A stretch of 64,000 bases of DNA from NCBI RefSeq assembly GCF_013004105.1, contig NZ_CP053085.1, positions 1,364,001-1,428,000 on the forward strand, written 5' to 3'. This DNA comes from Gemmatimonas groenlandica. GTDB lineage: Bacteria > Gemmatimonadota > Gemmatimonadetes > Gemmatimonadales > Gemmatimonadaceae. A program made the translations under genes and the position numbers. Below the pieces are notes generated by a model that did not search any database, was not told where the DNA came from, and saw nothing but the letters and a program-made list of their open reading frames with translations. Shown here one piece after another: positions 1 through 10,164 of the stretch (positions are counted from its first letter, which is position 1; each line of letters begins with the position of its first letter).

Positions 1-51
1 GAATCGTCGGCGGCCACTGCGCTGGCGACGCCCGCTGCGGAGACCCACTGA
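1..51 (+). CDS. C-terminal tail of upstream gene, possibly sdhC (partial)
   Basis: The first 17 codons of the window form an open frame ending in TGA at 49-51, one base before the sdhA start. The visible tail is Ala/Thr/Ser-rich (ends PAAETH) and carries no diagnostic motif. The position directly upstream of sdhA-sdhB suggests the membrane cytochrome b subunit sdhC, the usual order in sdhCAB operons. The identity is inferred from context only. Confidence 0.4.
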   Translation, partial: ESSAATALATPAAETH

Positions 52-52
52 T

Positions 53-1965
<1,913 letters not shown>

Positions 1966-1966
<1 letters not shown>

Positions 1967-2736
1967 TGAAGCTCACACTGAACGTCTGGCGTCAGCCGGC
2001 CTCGCAGGCTCCGGGCAAGCTCGAGACGTACACTCTCGATGGTGTCAGCGCGGACATGTCGTTCCTCGAGATGTTCGATCTGCTCAACGAGCAGCTCACG
2101 ACGGAAGGGAAGGTGCCGGTCGCCTTCGCTCACGATTGCCGCGAAGGCATTTGCGGTTCGTGCTCGATGATGATCAACGGGCAGGCGCATGGGCCATGGG
2201 CCGGTGCGGCTACGTGTCAGTTGCACATGCGTGCCTTCAAGGACGGTGACATCATCACGGTCGAGCCATGGCGCGCATCGGCGTTTCCGATCGTGAAGGA
2301 TCTGGTAGTGAATCGCGGATCGTTCGACCGCATCATTCAGGCGGGCGGATACGTGTCGGTGAATACCGGCGGCGCGCGTGATGCCAACTCGATTCTGATC
2401 GGCAAGGACACGGTCGAGGAGGCCATGGACGCCGCGGCTTGTATTGGTTGCGGCGCCTGCGTGGCCGCGTGCCCGAACGCGTCGGCATCGCTGTTCACCG
2501 GGGCCAAGATCACGCACCTCGGCATGTTGCCGCAGGGGCAGCCTGAGCGTGACACGCGCGCGCTGGCCATGGTCGAGCAGATGGATATCGAGGGCTTCGG
2601 ACACTGCACGCTGGTCGGTGAGTGTCAGGAAGCGTGCCCGAAGGAGATCAGTATCGACGTGATCAAGAAGATGAATCGAGACTATCTCGTGGCGAGCGCC
2701 AAGCGGCAGGAGCCCAAGGCGGCTAGCGCCAGCTGA
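1966..2736 (+). CDS. sdhB: succinate dehydrogenase iron-sulfur subunit
   Basis: Electron-transfer subunit of complex II, 256 aa. The start is the ATG at 1966, whose A is the last base of the sdhA stop; the open frame reaches further upstream but that part lies inside sdhA. [2Fe-2S] ligands are C58, C63, C66 and C84 (CREGICGSC motif). The ferredoxin-like C-terminal domain has C159-x2-C162-x2-C165-x3-C169 and C214-x5-C220-x3-C224, which in this family supply the [4Fe-4S] and [3Fe-4S] clusters in crossed fashion. All ligands expected for a three-cluster SdhB are present. A hairpin terminator follows 26 bases after the stop, so the operon ends here. Confidence 0.95.
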
Positions 2737-2762
2737 TCGATTTGGGTCTGAGTGGCTGCGAG

Positions 2763-2802
2763 ATCGGGGGGGCGTCGCTTCGGCAACGCGCCCCCGATTT
2801 TT
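2763..2802 (+). terminator. Rho-independent terminator of the sdh operon
   Basis: A 13-bp stem with one mismatch (arms 2763-2775 and 2786-2798) encloses a 10-base loop with CTTCGG and is followed by a run of five T. It lies 26 bases after the sdhB stop and just before the next gene. Confidence 0.85.
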
Positions 2803-2817
2803 GTCGTATGTTGGAGT

Positions 2818-3660
2818 ATGCGAGCTCCCTCTCTTTTTCGCTCGATCGTCTCGTTGCTGCTGACGCCGCTCCTGATCGGGTGCGCCGAGCACGCTCCGGC
2901 TCCCACCGCAGGCAACGCGGAACGCGGCCTCGCGCTGGTGACGGCTTTTCGCGACTCGCTGCCGGAGCACAGCGGCAATGCGCTGCGCTGCGTAAGCTGC
3001 CATCTCGACAACGGCACACGGCCGACCGCGATGTCGTGGCAGGGGACCGCCGCGCGGTATCCGCGTTATCGCGCACGTCCCGGCTATGAAGAAACGTTGG
3101 CGCGTCGCGTGAACGAGTGCATCGCGCGCAGCTTGGCGGGGCGCATGCTGCCGGAAGACGGTCAGGACATGCGTGACATGTTGGCGTATCTCGAGACGAT
3201 GCGGTCGTCACCTCGTCCGGCGCCAGTCGATTCCGTGAAGCTGGTTGGGGTCGCGGCGCGCGGCGACATCGGCTACGCGGGGCAGTGTGCCCGCTGCCAC
3301 GGTGCCGGCGGGGCGGGGGTGCCTGCGATGGCGGCGCCAGCGGTGTGGGGAAGTGAGAGCTACGCCATCGGCGCCGGCATGGCGCGGCAGTATACGCTCG
3401 CCACATTCATTCGCCATAACATGCCGTTCGATCACGCGGACACGCTCACCGCGCAGGAAGCCGCCGACATCGCCGCGTTCGTGTTGACGCGGCCGCGCCA
3501 GGATCATCCCGGCAAGGAGCGCGACTGGCCGAAGGGGGACCCGCCGGTCGACGTGGCGTACGCGACGACCGCAGCGGCGGCGGCCGGAAAGCCGATGCCG
3601 CCGGATCGTCCGCTCTTGGCTCGTCGGGTTTCTCCCGATTCACTCCTCTCTCGTCGCTGA
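2818..3660 (+). CDS. TsdA-like dihaem c-type cytochrome (putative thiosulfate dehydrogenase)
   Basis: Exported dihaem cytochrome, 280 aa. The start is taken as the ATG at 2818, preceded by GGAG; an upstream in-frame start at 2752 would run through the sdh terminator. A hydrophobic leader ends in LLIGC (C22), a probable lipobox. Haem motifs are C58VSCH62 and C157ARCH161. A cysteine (C101, in NECIARS) lies 39 residues after H62, where TsdA has its axial Cys. M202 (HNMP) lies 41 residues after H161, where TsdA has its Met ligand. The C-terminal GKERDWP segment is also typical of this family. TsdA enzymes couple two thiosulfates to tetrathionate, or run the reverse reaction. The family assignment is good; the substrate is inferred. 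The next gene is DsrE-like, which also points to sulfur chemistry. Confidence 0.7.
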   Translation: MRAPSLFRSIVSLLLTPLLIGCAEHAPAPTAGNAERGLALVTAFRDSLPEHSGNALRCVSCHLDNGTRPTAMSWQGTAARYPRYRARPGYEETLARRVNECIARSLAGRMLPEDGQDMRDMLAYLETMRSSPRPAPVDSVKLVGVAARGDIGYAGQCARCHGAGGAGVPAMAAPAVWGSESYAIGAGMARQYTLATFIRHNMPFDHADTLTAQEAADIAAFVLTRPRQDHPGKERDWPKGDPPVDVAYATTAAAAAGKPMPPDRPLLARRVSPDSLLSRR

Positions 3661-3668
3661 GCACTGCT

Positions 3669-4319
3669 ATGACGCACGACACTCCCTCGACCTCGGGTCG
3701 TCGCACGTTCCTTTCGCGTGTGGTGACGGTCGGTGCCGCGCTCGGTTTCGCGGCTCCTCGTTCTGCTGACGCGCTCGAGCGGCCGCTCGCACCCGGTGCT
3801 CCTTTGCTCGCGGCGACGGATGATCCGTGGATCTCACGTCTGAAGGGCAAGCACCGCGTGGTGTTTCATTCGCACCTGGCGAGTGACGGCATCGCGTTGC
3901 GCTGGGCGCAGACCTTTCTCGATACGCAGAAGAGCGCGTATGGCCTCACCGATGCCGACAGTAGCGTGGTTGTGGGCTTGAACGGCCGAGCCATCGGTCT
4001 GCTGTTCAATGATGTGCTCTGGGGGAAGTATCCGATCGGCGAGACGCTTCAGATGCCTGGCTCGCGGAACGCAAACATCGCTCTCGTGGCACAGCTTGTC
4101 GCGCGCGGCGTGATCATTCTGGCCTGCAATAATTCCATCCGCGCGTCCGGACAGCGCTTCCTACCGGAGGCGCAGCGAGGGGATGCCACGCTGCGGACGG
4201 CCTTCGCGGACGAGGCGCGGGCGAGTCTCCTACCCGGCATCGACGTCGTGCCAGCCATGATCGTGACGCTACAGCAGGCGCAGGATCGGGGCTGCCGATA
4301 CATCTACGGCGGCGGCTGA
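3669..4319 (+). CDS. Tat-exported DsrE-family protein
   Basis: 216 aa. The N-terminus has a twin-arginine motif (GRRTFLSRV, R11-R12) followed by a hydrophobic stretch and an Ala-rich cleavage region, so export by the Tat system is likely. The mature part resembles the periplasmic DsrE/DsrF-like family: an early beta strand (KHRVVFHSH), GLNGRAIGLLFND in the middle, and one cysteine in a hydrophobic strand (ILACNNSIR, C153) where DsrE proteins carry the sulfur-binding Cys. It starts eight bases after the TsdA-like cytochrome and is probably co-transcribed with it. A role in handling sulfane sulfur beside that cytochrome is inferred. The family call is moderate. Confidence 0.65.
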   Translation: MTHDTPSTSGRRTFLSRVVTVGAALGFAAPRSADALERPLAPGAPLLAATDDPWISRLKGKHRVVFHSHLASDGIALRWAQTFLDTQKSAYGLTDADSSVVVGLNGRAIGLLFNDVLWGKYPIGETLQMPGSRNANIALVAQLVARGVIILACNNSIRASGQRFLPEAQRGDATLRTAFADEARASLLPGIDVVPAMIVTLQQAQDRGCRYIYGGG

Positions 4320-4357
4320 GTCCGTCGCGAAGTCAGCCACCGCCCAGCCCTGTCAGC

Positions 4358-4912
4358 TCAGATGCGCGGCAGTGTGACGCCGTGCTGCCCCTGATACTTG
4401 CCTTTCTTGTCACCGTACGACACCTCGGGCGGCTCGTCCCCCGTGAAGAAGACCACCTGTGCGATGCCTTCGTTGGCGTAGATCTTCGCCGGAAGCGGGG
4501 TCGTGTTCGAAATCTCGAGCGTGACGTAGCCTTCCCACTCGGGTTCGAAGGGCGTCACGTTCGTGATAATGCCGCAACGGGCGTAGGTGCTCTTGCCGAC
4601 GGTGAGCGTGAGCACATTGCGCGGAATGCGGAAGTACTCCACGCTGCGGGCCAGCGCAAAGGAATTCGGCGGCACGATGCAGACGTCGCCCTCGAACTCG
4701 ACAAAGCTCTTCGGGTCGAAGGCCTTCGGATCGACGATCGAGCTGAGCACGTTCGTGAAGATCTTGAACTCCCGGGCGACACGCATGTCGTAGCCGTAGG
4801 AGCTGACGCCATAGGAAATGACGCCTTCGCGGACCTGACGGTCTTCGAACGGTTCGATCATGCCGTGCTCACGCGCCATACGCGTGATCCAGCGGTCAGA
4901 GCAGAGCCCCAT
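4358..4912 (-). CDS. dcd: dCTP deaminase
   Basis: Converts dCTP to dUTP for thymidylate synthesis. 184 aa from the ATG at 4912 (MGLCSDRWI); the frame is open further upstream but without family similarity. Core motifs of the trimeric dCTP deaminase/dUTPase fold are visible: [19 protein letters not shown], the GKSTYARCG nucleotide-binding segment, [13 protein letters not shown] and the C-terminal [12 protein letters not shown] lid. It is convergent with the DsrE-like gene and divergent from nuoA, and is one of only two minus-strand genes left of the terminus region. The shorter form with an MREHGMI-type N-terminus is common outside the Proteobacteria. Confidence 0.92.
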   Translation of the reverse strand: MGLCSDRWITRMAREHGMIEPFEDRQVREGVISYGVSSYGYDMRVAREFKIFTNVLSSIVDPKAFDPKSFVEFEGDVCIVPPNSFALARSVEYFRIPRNVLTLTVGKSTYARCGIITNVTPFEPEWEGYVTLEISNTTPLPAKIYANEGIAQVVFFTGDEPPEVSYGDKKGKYQGQHGVTLPRI

Positions 4913-5185
4913 GAGGCGGGAGGGAAGAGGGTGAGCCGTGCCGGATAGGACCACCCGGTCCTCTCCGCAGCGCACGATCGGCGCGAAACATAGTCGAAAC
5001 TGCCGCGGAAAATACGGACGCGAAGCGCGACAGGCCAAACTGGCTTAGTCGGTTAGTTCGTCCAAGTCGGGGTGCGACTTGCAGTTGAGCGCGGGCGGTC
5101 CTTCTGGTAGCTTCCGCATGCTGCATTGTGAATTCTTTCACGAGCAAAGGACGCGCCTTGGCGCGGCCATCCGTTCGCACCTGCG
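4913..5185. promoter_or_regulatory. divergent dcd/nuoA intergenic region with a candidate nuo promoter
   Basis: This 273-bp gene-free region must carry promoters for dcd (-) and the nuo operon (+). On the + strand TTGAGC (5085-5090), a 17-base spacer and TAGCTT (5108-5113) form a weak sigma70-like candidate about 70 bases before nuoA. A small perfect inverted repeat, GTGAA-TTCT-TTCAC (5128-5141), lies just downstream and could be an operator or an mRNA leader hairpin. Neither is more than a pattern match. Confidence 0.35.
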
Positions 5186-5590
5186 ATGCTACGAAACTAT
5201 CTCCCGGTTCTGCTTCTGTTGGGCTTCGTGATCATCAACGCGGTGCTGATTCTCGGCATCGCGCATCTCACGGTGCGGCCGCAACCCACGATGGTGAAGT
5301 CGCAGCCGTACGAATCCGGTATGAGCCCGCTCGGTGATGCGCGTGAACGCGTTTCGGTGAAGTTCTATCTCGTCGCCATGCTCTTCATCGTCTTCGATAT
5401 CGAGACGGTGTTCATGATCCCATGGGGCGTCTATTACCGGCAGCTCTCTTGCCACGTCCCGATGGTTGCCGGGGCATGTCCGGTCGGGCAGCTATCGTTC
5501 TTCGGCCTTGGGGAGATGCTCGTGTTCGCGGCCATTCTCGTCGTCGGCTTCGTCTATGTCTGGAAGAAGGGAGCGCTCACGTGGGATTGA
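5186..5590 (+). CDS. nuoA: NADH-quinone oxidoreductase subunit A
   Basis: Small membrane subunit of complex I at the junction of the peripheral and membrane arms, 134 aa with three predicted membrane helices (about residues 5-28, 60-80 and 105-125). The conserved KSQPYESGM loop (cysteine usual in E. coli-type loops is replaced) and the [11 protein letters not shown] segment are diagnostic. First gene of the nuo operon. Its last ten bases overlap nuoB. The insert between helices 2 and 3 ([15 protein letters not shown]) contains two cysteines not usual in E. coli NuoA. Confidence 0.93.
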   Translation: MLRNYLPVLLLLGFVIINAVLILGIAHLTVRPQPTMVKSQPYESGMSPLGDARERVSVKFYLVAMLFIVFDIETVFMIPWGVYYRQLSCHVPMVAGACPVGQLSFFGLGEMLVFAAILVVGFVYVWKKGALTWD

Positions 5591-6207
5591 TCTCGCCCGC
5601 GGATAACCGCCTCGTACAGGTCGATCCCGGCGCGCAGGATGGCTGGATCACAACCCGTCTCGATTTCCTGGTGAACTGGGCACGTGCTGGCTCGCTCTGG
5701 CCTATGCCTTTCGGTACGGCCTGCTGCGCCATCGAGTTCATGGCGACCGCCGCGAGCCGCTTCGACCTCGCGCGCTTCGGCATGGAGCGACTCAGCTACT
5801 CGCCGCGACAGGCCGACGTGCTGCTGTGTGCCGGTCGCGTGCCACTCAAGCTCGCGCCGGTGATTCGTCGTATCTACCAGCAGATGCCGCAGCCGAAGTG
5901 GGTCATCTCCATGGGCGCGTGCGCATCCACGGGCGGCATGTTCGACAACTACGCCGTGGTGCAGGGCATCGACACGATCATTCCGGTCGACGTGTATGTG
6001 CCGGGCTGTCCGCCGCGTCCGGAAGCGCTCATTTACGGCATCATGATGCTGCAGAAGAAGGTGATGCAGGATCGCATGAAGGACACCACGCGTCACGTGG
6101 AGATCGTCCCCGACACCGAGAGCCAGCTCTACATTCCGCCGTCGCGCATCGATGAACTCTCGGAGCCGTTCGGCAACTCGGTGCATCAGACCCGGTCGGC
6201 GCCGTGA
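5581..6207 (+). CDS. nuoB: NADH-quinone oxidoreductase subunit B
   Basis: Carries cluster N2, the last iron-sulfur centre before quinone. 208 aa from a GTG at 5581; a TTG at 5587 is an alternative, and the longer frame upstream is nuoA in another frame. N2 ligands are visible as tandem C48-C49 ([10 protein letters not shown]), C114 (MGACASTGG) and C143 (PGCPPRPE). The quinone-site segment [10 protein letters not shown] is intact. It overlaps nuoA by 10 bases and nuoC by 4 (GTGA). Confidence 0.94.
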   Translation: MGLISPADNRLVQVDPGAQDGWITTRLDFLVNWARAGSLWPMPFGTACCAIEFMATAASRFDLARFGMERLSYSPRQADVLLCAGRVPLKLAPVIRRIYQQMPQPKWVISMGACASTGGMFDNYAVVQGIDTIIPVDVYVPGCPPRPEALIYGIMMLQKKVMQDRMKDTTRHVEIVPDTESQLYIPPSRIDELSEPFGNSVHQTRSAP

Positions 6208-6974
6208 CCGCGCCGATCGTTCCGGCGGTCGAGCCCAGCACGCCCTCCGTGGCGCTGCAGGCCGCGATTGCGTCCGACGCCAACGGCGCACCGATCACGC
6301 CCACGAATATTGCGCATCGTGGAGGTCCGGTGAATCCGACCGCCGCGGCGCTCGTCACGCGGTTCGGCGCCGCCGTCGTGCGCACCGAGGTCACGTGGGG
6401 CGAGACCACGGTGTTCGTCACGAACGAGGCGCTGCATGACATCGTGCGCTGGCTGCACGACGAGCCGAGCGAACGCTACGACTATCTGGTCGACGTGACG
6501 GCGGTCGAGTATCGCGACGCCGATCGTCCGATGGAGGTGGTGTGGCATCTGCGTGCGCTCGCCCATCGTCGATTTCTGCGGCTCAAGGTCGAACTCGTGA
6601 AGCGCGCGACGTTGTCCGTCGCGTCGATCATGGACATCTACAGCGGAGCGGATTGGCTCGAGCGCGAGTGCTTTGACATGTTCGGCATTCGCTTCGATGG
6701 TCATCCGGATCTGCGGCGTCTCCTGATGTGGGAGACGTACAAGGAAGGCCATCCGCTCCGCAAAGACTTTCCGTTGCGGGGCCGGTTCAGTCGCGCCGAA
6801 CAGCTCAAGCAGGCGCTCGCCGCCGATCCGGAAGCGCGCTATTCCATGGAAGAGCTTTCCATCGCCGATGCCTTCGATTCGTTACCGGAAGACATGAAGC
6901 GCCGACTCGCTGAGCGCGCGGAACGGCACGATGTCAACCACGTCACCGACCTCAATGACGAGGTGGGCGAATGA
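6204..6974 (+). CDS. nuoC: NADH-quinone oxidoreductase subunit C
   Basis: Peripheral-arm structural subunit, 256 aa. The 30-kDa-subunit signature is present: [20 protein letters not shown] followed by [10 protein letters not shown]. It is a separate gene, not fused to nuoD. The first 45 residues are a Pro/Ala-rich extension without conserved motifs, and the last 50 residues (after FSRAEQLKQ) are an acidic/basic helical tail. The start is GTG in the GTGA overlap with nuoB, and the stop overlaps the nuoD start. Confidence 0.92.
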   Translation: MTAPIVPAVEPSTPSVALQAAIASDANGAPITPTNIAHRGGPVNPTAAALVTRFGAAVVRTEVTWGETTVFVTNEALHDIVRWLHDEPSERYDYLVDVTAVEYRDADRPMEVVWHLRALAHRRFLRLKVELVKRATLSVASIMDIYSGADWLERECFDMFGIRFDGHPDLRRLLMWETYKEGHPLRKDFPLRGRFSRAEQLKQALAADPEARYSMEELSIADAFDSLPEDMKRRLAERAERHDVNHVTDLNDEVGE

Positions 6975-8281
6975 GTTCACGCCGTACGATTGAGGTCGCA
7001 CTCGGCACCAGCGGACTCGATGCGAACGGGATGCCGTTGCGCGCGCCGCTGGTCGCACAAGGTGGCAGGGCGGTCGCGCTCGAGACACCGGTGATGGTTC
7101 CGGAGCCCGAGATGGACTCCGACCACATGCTGATCAACATCGGCCCGCAGCATCCCGCCACACACGGTGTGTTGCGCCTCGTGCTCGAACTCGATGGCGA
7201 AACTGTGGTGCGTTGCATTCCGCACATCGGCTATCTGCACTGCGGATTCGAGAAGATCGGTGAGTACCGCCAGTACAACCAGATCATCCCGTGGACGGAC
7301 CGCGAGGACTATCTCAACTCGCCGGGCAACAACGTCGCGTTTGTCCTTGGCGCCGAGCGACTGTTCGGCGTGGGGATGACCGATCGCTGCAAAGTGCTGC
7401 GCGTCATCCTCATGGAGCTGTCGCGTATCATTTCGCATTTGGTGTGGCTGGGCACGACGTCCGTCGACCTCGGCGCGTTCACACCGTTCCTGTGGTTGTA
7501 CCAGGAACGCGAGAACGTGTACAACCTGCTCGAGGGGTGGGTCGGTGCCCGCCTGACCACCACCGCGACGCGCGTTGGTGGCATGGCGGCCGACATTCCC
7601 GACGGCTGGCTCGACGGACTGCGGGCATTTCTCCGCGGCTTCCCGAAGACGCTGGAGGAATCGGTGCGCATGCTCGAGACCAATGCGATCTGGGCTGGAC
7701 GCACCGTTGGACTGGGGGCGATGAGCGCGCAGGAGGCGGTGAACGCCGGGCTCTCCGGCCCAATGCTTCGCGCCTCGGGTGTCGCGTACGATGTGCGCAA
7801 GGACTTCCCGTATCTCGACTACGAGACGTACGACTTCGACGTGGTCGTGGGCACCGCGGGCGACGTGTACGATCGCTTCCTCGTGCGCGTGGAAGAGATG
7901 CGTCAGAGTGTGCGCATTCTCGAGCAGGCGCTCCAGCGTTTGCCTGATGGCCCGGTGAACATCAACGATCCGCGTCTCATCCTACCGCCCAAGCATAAGG
8001 CGACGAGCGAGATGGAGTCGATGATCCATCACTTCAAGCTCGTGATGGAAGGCCCGCGTCCGCCGGCCGGCGAATGCTACGTACCGGTGGAAAGTCCGAA
8101 AGGCGAGAAGGGCTACTACATGGTCAGCGACGGCACGTCGAAGCCTGTGCGTTGGCGAATCCGTCCGCCCTCGTTCGTGAATCTGTCGGCGATTCCGAAG
8201 ATGGTGGAAGGCCATTTGCTGTCGGACGTGATTGCGATCAACGCCAGCATCGACATCGTGATGGGAGAGATCGACCGGTGA
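6971..8281 (+). CDS. nuoD: NADH-quinone oxidoreductase subunit D
   Basis: 49-kDa subunit forming the quinone cavity with NuoB, 436 aa. Diagnostic motifs: INIGPQHPATHGVLRL, with the quinone-headgroup His in the HPATHG loop; HIGYLHCGFEKI; and the C-terminal RWRIRPPSFVNL. The last residues IDIVMGEIDR match the family C-terminus, so the protein is full length. About 45 N-terminal residues are an extension before the conserved domain. It overlaps nuoC (ATGA) and nuoE (GTGA). Confidence 0.95.
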   Translation: MSSRRTIEVALGTSGLDANGMPLRAPLVAQGGRAVALETPVMVPEPEMDSDHMLINIGPQHPATHGVLRLVLELDGETVVRCIPHIGYLHCGFEKIGEYRQYNQIIPWTDREDYLNSPGNNVAFVLGAERLFGVGMTDRCKVLRVILMELSRIISHLVWLGTTSVDLGAFTPFLWLYQERENVYNLLEGWVGARLTTTATRVGGMAADIPDGWLDGLRAFLRGFPKTLEESVRMLETNAIWAGRTVGLGAMSAQEAVNAGLSGPMLRASGVAYDVRKDFPYLDYETYDFDVVVGTAGDVYDRFLVRVEEMRQSVRILEQALQRLPDGPVNINDPRLILPPKHKATSEMESMIHHFKLVMEGPRPPAGECYVPVESPKGEKGYYMVSDGTSKPVRWRIRPPSFVNLSAIPKMVEGHLLSDVIAINASIDIVMGEIDR

Positions 8282-8829
8282 GTCATGGCCCTTCAGCCAG
8301 CGGCGGCGCGCTTGTCGCGGCCCCGCCGCATGGCACGCACCACGACGAGCCGCATATGCCGGTTTTCGTCGGAGACACGCGCGTCGAACTCGATCGTATC
8401 CTGTCGCGCTATCCCACCAAACAGGCCGCGTTGCTGCCGGCTTTGTGGATGCTACAGGACGCCCGTGGCTGGGTGAGCGAGGGTGGTATCGAAGAAGTCG
8501 CCGCTGCGCTCGACATCACGCCGGCGTACGTGAAGGGGGTCGTCAGCTTCTATACGATGTACCACCAGCATCCGGTTGGACGCCACTTCATTCAGGTGTG
8601 CACCACGACGCCGTGCAACGTGTGCGGCGCCGAAGACGTGGTGAAGTCGCTGCTCGAACACACGGGATGCGGAGACCTCGGACTCACCAGCTCCGATGGC
8701 CGCTTCACCGTGATCGAGGTCGAGTGCCTTGGCGCCTGCGGTTTCGCCACGCCGATCATGATCAACAACGATTTTGTGGAATCGGTGACGCCGGAGTCGG
8801 TGCCGCGGATTCTGTCGGAGCTGAAGTAA
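8278..8829 (+). CDS. nuoE: NADH-quinone oxidoreductase subunit E
   Basis: 24-kDa subunit with [2Fe-2S] cluster N1a, 183 aa from the GTG at 8278 that overlaps the nuoD stop. An ATG at 8356 would give 157 aa and also keeps the whole domain. Cluster ligands are visible as CTTTPC (C-x4-C) and ECLGAC (C-x3-C). The thioredoxin-like fold is preceded by the helical bundle with LPALWMLQDARGW. The GTGA coupling supports the longer form. The stop TAA overlaps the nuoF start. Confidence 0.93.
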   Translation: MSHGPSASGGALVAAPPHGTHHDEPHMPVFVGDTRVELDRILSRYPTKQAALLPALWMLQDARGWVSEGGIEEVAAALDITPAYVKGVVSFYTMYHQHPVGRHFIQVCTTTPCNVCGAEDVVKSLLEHTGCGDLGLTSSDGRFTVIEVECLGACGFATPIMINNDFVESVTPESVPRILSELK

Positions 8830-10157
8830 TGGGGTACCCGCATCCGTCGCATCCGCGTGAGACGCCAATCCTGTCGAAGTACTTCGGTGATCCCGAGGCA
8901 CGCACCCTTTCGGGCTGGCGCGCGCGCGGGGGATACGAGGCGCTCGAAAAGGCGCTGAATACCGATCCGCAGGAATTGCAGACCGTCGTGAAAGACTCCG
9001 GGCTGCGTGGCCGTGGCGGTGCCGGTTTCCCCACGGGCATGAAGTGGTCGTTCATGAAGCCCGACGGCAAGACGCACTACCTCTGCTGCAACGCGGACGA
9101 ATCGGAGCCGGGCACGTTCAAGGATCGCGAGATCATGCGCTGGACCCCGCACGGGCTCGTGGAGGGCGTCGCGCTTGCCGCGCATACGATCTACGCGCAG
9201 ACCGCATACATCTACATCCGCGGTGAATTCACCGAGCCGTACGCACGCGTGTGCGCGGCCGTCGAAGAGGCATATGCGGCCGGTATACTCGGTCCGAATG
9301 CGATGGGCTCTGGCAAGCACGTCGATGTGCACGTGCATCGTGGTGCCGGCGCGTACATCTGCGGCGAGGAAACGGCGCTCATGAACTCGCTGGAGGGGCG
9401 GCGCGGCAATCCGCGGATCAAGCCGCCATTCCCCGCGGTGGCCGGACTCTTTGGCAAGCCGACGACGATCAACAACGTCGAGACGCTCGCCACGGTCCCG
9501 TACATCATCAAGAACGGCGCCGAGTGGTACAAGCAGTTTGGACGTCCGGACAATCCCAAGAGCATCGGCACCAAGCTGTTCTCGGTGTGCGGCAACATCA
9601 GCCGTCCGGGCAACTACGAAGTAGCGCTCGGGTTTCCGTTCAAGGATTTTCTATACGATCTCTGCGGTGGCCCGCTCGAAGGTCGTGAGATCAAGGCCGT
9701 GATTCCCGGCGGTTCGTCGGTGCCGATCCTCACGCGTGAGGAGGCGGAAGGCGCGGTTATGGACTATGAAGGAATGGTCGCGGCTGGGACCATGCTGGGC
9801 TCCGGCGGCGTGATCGTCTTCGACGATCGACAGGACATGGTGCGCCAGATCGCGCGCCTCACCCGGTTCTACGCGCACGAGAGCTGCGCCCAGTGCACGC
9901 AGTGCCGCGAGGGAACGGCGTGGATCACGCGCATCATGGAGCGCATCCGCGACGGGCAAGGCACGGCCGAGGATCTCGATACGCTGGTCGCCATTTCTGA
10001 CGGCATGAGCGGCAAGACGATCTGTGTGTTGAGCGATTCCTGCGCGACGCCCGTGATGTCCGGTCTCAAGAAGTTCCGACACGAATTCGAGGCGAAGATC
10101 GCCGCGAACAAGTCGGTGGTCACCGTACCGGGGGCGTTCCGCGCCTCCGCCGCGTGA
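8829..10157 (+). CDS. nuoF: NADH-quinone oxidoreductase subunit F
   Basis: 51-kDa NADH- and FMN-binding subunit, 442 aa. The start ATG at 8829 shares its A with the nuoE stop; the longer open frame upstream is nuoE in another frame. Motifs: GLRGRGGAGFPTGMKW (FMN/NADH glycine-rich loop), CNADESEPGTFKDR, GAYICGEETAL, and the N3 [4Fe-4S] ligands ESCAQCTQCREGT plus a later Cys in SDSCATP. The length is standard for the family. The NADH site appears complete, so NADH rather than ferredoxin is the likely donor. Confidence 0.95.
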   Translation: MGYPHPSHPRETPILSKYFGDPEARTLSGWRARGGYEALEKALNTDPQELQTVVKDSGLRGRGGAGFPTGMKWSFMKPDGKTHYLCCNADESEPGTFKDREIMRWTPHGLVEGVALAAHTIYAQTAYIYIRGEFTEPYARVCAAVEEAYAAGILGPNAMGSGKHVDVHVHRGAGAYICGEETALMNSLEGRRGNPRIKPPFPAVAGLFGKPTTINNVETLATVPYIIKNGAEWYKQFGRPDNPKSIGTKLFSVCGNISRPGNYEVALGFPFKDFLYDLCGGPLEGREIKAVIPGGSSVPILTREEAEGAVMDYEGMVAAGTMLGSGGVIVFDDRQDMVRQIARLTRFYAHESCAQCTQCREGTAWITRIMERIRDGQGTAEDLDTLVAISDGMSGKTICVLSDSCATPVMSGLKKFRHEFEAKIAANKSVVTVPGAFRASAA

Positions 10158-10164
10158 GGAACTG

